From an uncultured Collinsella sp. (GTDB lineage: Bacteria; Actinomycetota; Coriobacteriia; Coriobacteriales; Coriobacteriaceae), in contig CABSNF010000052.1 of the NCBI GenBank assembly GCA_902478995.1, forward strand, positions 1 through 15,220: a stretch of DNA of 15,220 nt, in the 5' to 3' direction. The position numbers and the translations under genes are program-made. Below the pieces are notes generated by a model. The model made no database searches and had not been told where the DNA came from. It worked only from the letters and a program-made list of their open reading frames with translations. Shown here piece after piece: positions 13,561-15,220 of the stretch. Numbering within the stretch: position 1 is the first letter of the stretch; every line of letters begins with the position of its first letter.

Positions 13561-13905
13561 ATGCGTGGCAAAGCCAAGACCGCGCATATAAACGTCCGCA
13601 TGACCGAGGAGGAGCGTGCCGCCATCACGGTGCGCTCCTCCTCTTTTGGTATGGCCCCATCGACGTTCATGCGCGAAGCCGCCCTCCTCATCGGTGAGAA
13701 GCCCGTCAGGATCGCCGACGAGGCGACGCTGCGGCAGCTTCTTCATCAGATGAAGAAGCAGGGCGGAAACCTCAACCAGGCCATTCGCACCGCAAACGCC
13801 TATGGCGTGGATACGCAGACGGCCCAACAGCTCGCGGAGGCCGTCCGTCTGGTATCGAGCACGGCCTCGCAGCTATCGAACCTCATCTCCAAGAATCGAG
13901 AATGA
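13561..13905 (+). CDS. mobC: MobC-like relaxosome accessory protein
   Basis: A 114-residue protein. The N-terminal third (8-45, INVRMTEEERAAI to FMREAAL) has ribbon-helix-helix character. GGNLNQAIRTAN at 68-79 matches the signature of the bacterial mobilisation protein MobC family. MobC binds near oriT and helps the relaxase open the DNA. The start has AGGGG about 7 bases upstream, and the gene follows the ATPase by 3 bases. Its stop overlaps the coupling-protein start by 4 bases (ATGA). No relaxase lies beside it within the window, where one would often be found. Confidence 0.85.
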   Translation: MRGKAKTAHINVRMTEEERAAITVRSSSFGMAPSTFMREAALLIGEKPVRIADEATLRQLLHQMKKQGGNLNQAIRTANAYGVDTQTAQQLAEAVRLVSSTASQLSNLISKNRE

Positions 13906-15174
13906 TCATGAAAACCAAGATGCCCACAGCGCTCATATCATCTCTTCTCCTAGCGATCCTCGCATGCCCCGTCCTCGCCGTCCCCGTCGACGATTTCGTC
14001 GCCGGGACACCGTTAGGCGCGGCTGCGATTCCGTCGTCGTTCGGCGTGGATACCGTCCTCGGCTGGTGGCTCACGGGTGCGTTCACTACTTGCCCGCTCG
14101 GAACCCTGCTGACCTTCCTCCTCGCCTTTTGCATCTGCGCTCTCATCGCCTACTCGACCACCCTCAACGCGAGGGCCGAGGACGGCGGCGTGCTCGGCGA
14201 CGCCCACGTCAAGACGGGTCGCGAGGTCATAAAAGGGTCCATGACCTGGGACGGCTCGACGATTCCCTCGTCACGTGGGTTCGTCTATGGGTTCACCAAG
14301 TATCACGGCAAACCCTGCTATCTCTACGAGCCCAAGAAGATGGCCTTCGTGTCAGGGGCCACCGGGTCAGGTAAGAGTCGCTTCCTCTATCTCCCCTCAA
14401 TCGACCTGCTCAGCTACGGCGGCGCTTCCAACGGATCCGAGCCCGCGACCCTAATCGTCTCCGACGTGAAAAACGAGCTCATAGAACTCACGGGCGACGA
14501 GCTGGCCCGTCGCGGCTATCGCGTCCTGCTTCTCGACACGCAGCACCCCTATAGGGGACAGAGGTTCAACCCGCTCAAGCAGGTGCTCGACCTCCATGCC
14601 GAGGGACGCGACCAGGAAGCCGAGCAGGCGGCGGACGCCATCGCGGAACTCGTGGTGCAGGACGACGAGAAAGGCAAAGGCTCGCACTGGACCGCCTCGG
14701 CCAGGGGCCTGCTCTCGGCCCTGGTCCTGCTGGTCTCCATGTCCGACGAGTGTCCCGAGGAATCAAAGCACCTCGCGACCGTCTGCGAGGTCCTGGACCG
14801 CGGTACCGAGGCAGAGGGCGACGACCCATCCGAGCCCCTGAAAACCGTCTTCCGCTCGTTGCCAAGCGGACACCCCGCCAAGGGAAGGGCGTCCCAGTTC
14901 ATATCCTCCGGCGGCAACGAGCTCAGGAGCATACTCTCGACGCTCAAGGTCGCCCTGCGCCCGTTCTCCTCCGCCCCGGTCGCCTGGATGACCTCCGGCT
15001 CCGACATCGACCCGCAAACGGTACTCACGGAGAAGAGCGCCGTCTTCCTCCACGTGCTCGACGAGGGCTCACCCTACAACTGCATCGCGGCGATATTCCT
15101 CTCGCAGCTCTGGGCTTCGGTCCAGGCGGTCGCGGACGTGAACGGCGGCAGGCTCCCCCGCCCCGTGCAGATAC
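13902..15174 (+). CDS. VirD4/TraG-type IV coupling protein, 3' truncated
   Basis: The first 424 residues of a conjugative coupling ATPase, which brings the relaxase-DNA complex to the secretion channel. Two N-terminal hydrophobic segments (about 9-27 and 66-85) would anchor it. Walker A is GATGSGKS (152-159). TLIVSDVKNEL (183-193) is the family's strand after the P-loop domain start, RFNPL (221-225) and the HWTASARGLLSALVLL stretch are also typical, and the Walker B DEF motif expected next is cut off. Start is ATG 13902 (overlapping mobC) or ATG 13908, two codons later; the sequence does not decide. The frame runs on into adapter at 15175, so any translated tail resembling PVSYTHLTLPTKLEV is false. 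Confidence 0.92.
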
Positions 15175-15220
15175 CTGTCTCTTATACACATCTGACGCTG
15201 CCGACGAAGCTAGAAGTGTA
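15175..15220. other. Sequencing adapter, reverse complement of the left end
   Basis: CTGTCTCTTATACACATCT (15175-15193) is the Tn5 mosaic end, then GACGCTGCCGACGA, the index complement AGCTAGAA (15208-15215) and GTGTA. The block is the exact reverse complement of bases 3-48. Genomic sequence ends at 15174. Confidence 0.98.

Larger units (their letters stand above)
9904..15174. mobile_element. Left part of an integrative conjugative/mobilizable element
   Basis: The region has a tRNA-Arg junction, a tyrosine integrase reading away from it, a small DNA-binding-like protein, a DnaB-type ATPase, a MobC-like protein and a VirD4/TraG coupling protein, all on the plus strand. The element continues past the contig end. 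A relaxase, the rest of any type IV secretion genes and attR are not visible, so conjugative (ICE) and only mobilizable (IME) cannot be told apart. A coupling protein favours ICE or a self-coupled IME. Confidence 0.8.

Noticed and set aside
12625..13827. 400-codon minus-strand frame opposite the ATPase and mobC
   Set aside because: The plus strand carries Walker A and B and MobC motifs; the opposite frame spans two genes and has no motif.

Overview
This is a 15.2 kb assembled contig from a high-GC actinobacterium. The gene set (fhaA-fhaB-pstP-rodA/pbpA-pknB, PASTA kinase, fused RodA-PBP) and the strong preference for GC-ending codons suggest the Coriobacteriia, perhaps Collinsella. That placement is an inference from gene content, not a database match. 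The outer 48 and 46 bases are not genomic. They are Illumina Nextera adapter, with part of the P5 primer and an 8-base i5 index, in mirror orientation. Real DNA runs from 49 to 15174, and the genes at both ends are cut by the contig boundary.

The left part (49-9567) is one rightward cell-envelope signalling and wall-synthesis cluster. It starts with the C-terminal remainder of a Ser/Thr kinase with many membrane segments. Next come two FHA phosphothreonine readers (FhaA, FhaB), a membrane PP2C phosphatase (PstP), a single-chain fusion of a RodA/FtsW glycosyltransferase with a class B penicillin-binding protein, and a PASTA-domain kinase (PknB). Stop/start overlaps of 4 bases join the first genes into an operon. 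The kinases phosphorylate wall and division factors, the FHA proteins read those marks, PstP removes them, and the RodA-PBP fusion is a likely effector. A strong intrinsic terminator follows pknB.

The segment 9568-10186 has no gene. It holds three roughly 128-bp-spaced copies of a tRNA 3' end on the minus strand, separated by hairpins. The last copy keeps the 3' half of a tRNA-Arg(CCT) and breaks off at the anticodon loop. This is the attL junction of an integrated element. Right of it the DNA becomes AT-richer and contains TTCACCC repeats, inverted repeats and a perfect 18-bp-arm hairpin, just before a tyrosine integrase gene.

The right part (about 9949-15174) is the left end of an integrative conjugative or mobilizable element. 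It carries an integrase, a protein I do not recognise, a small DNA-binding-like protein, a DnaB-type RecA-fold ATPase, a MobC-like relaxosome protein, and a VirD4/TraG coupling protein cut off by the contig end. No relaxase and no attR are in view.
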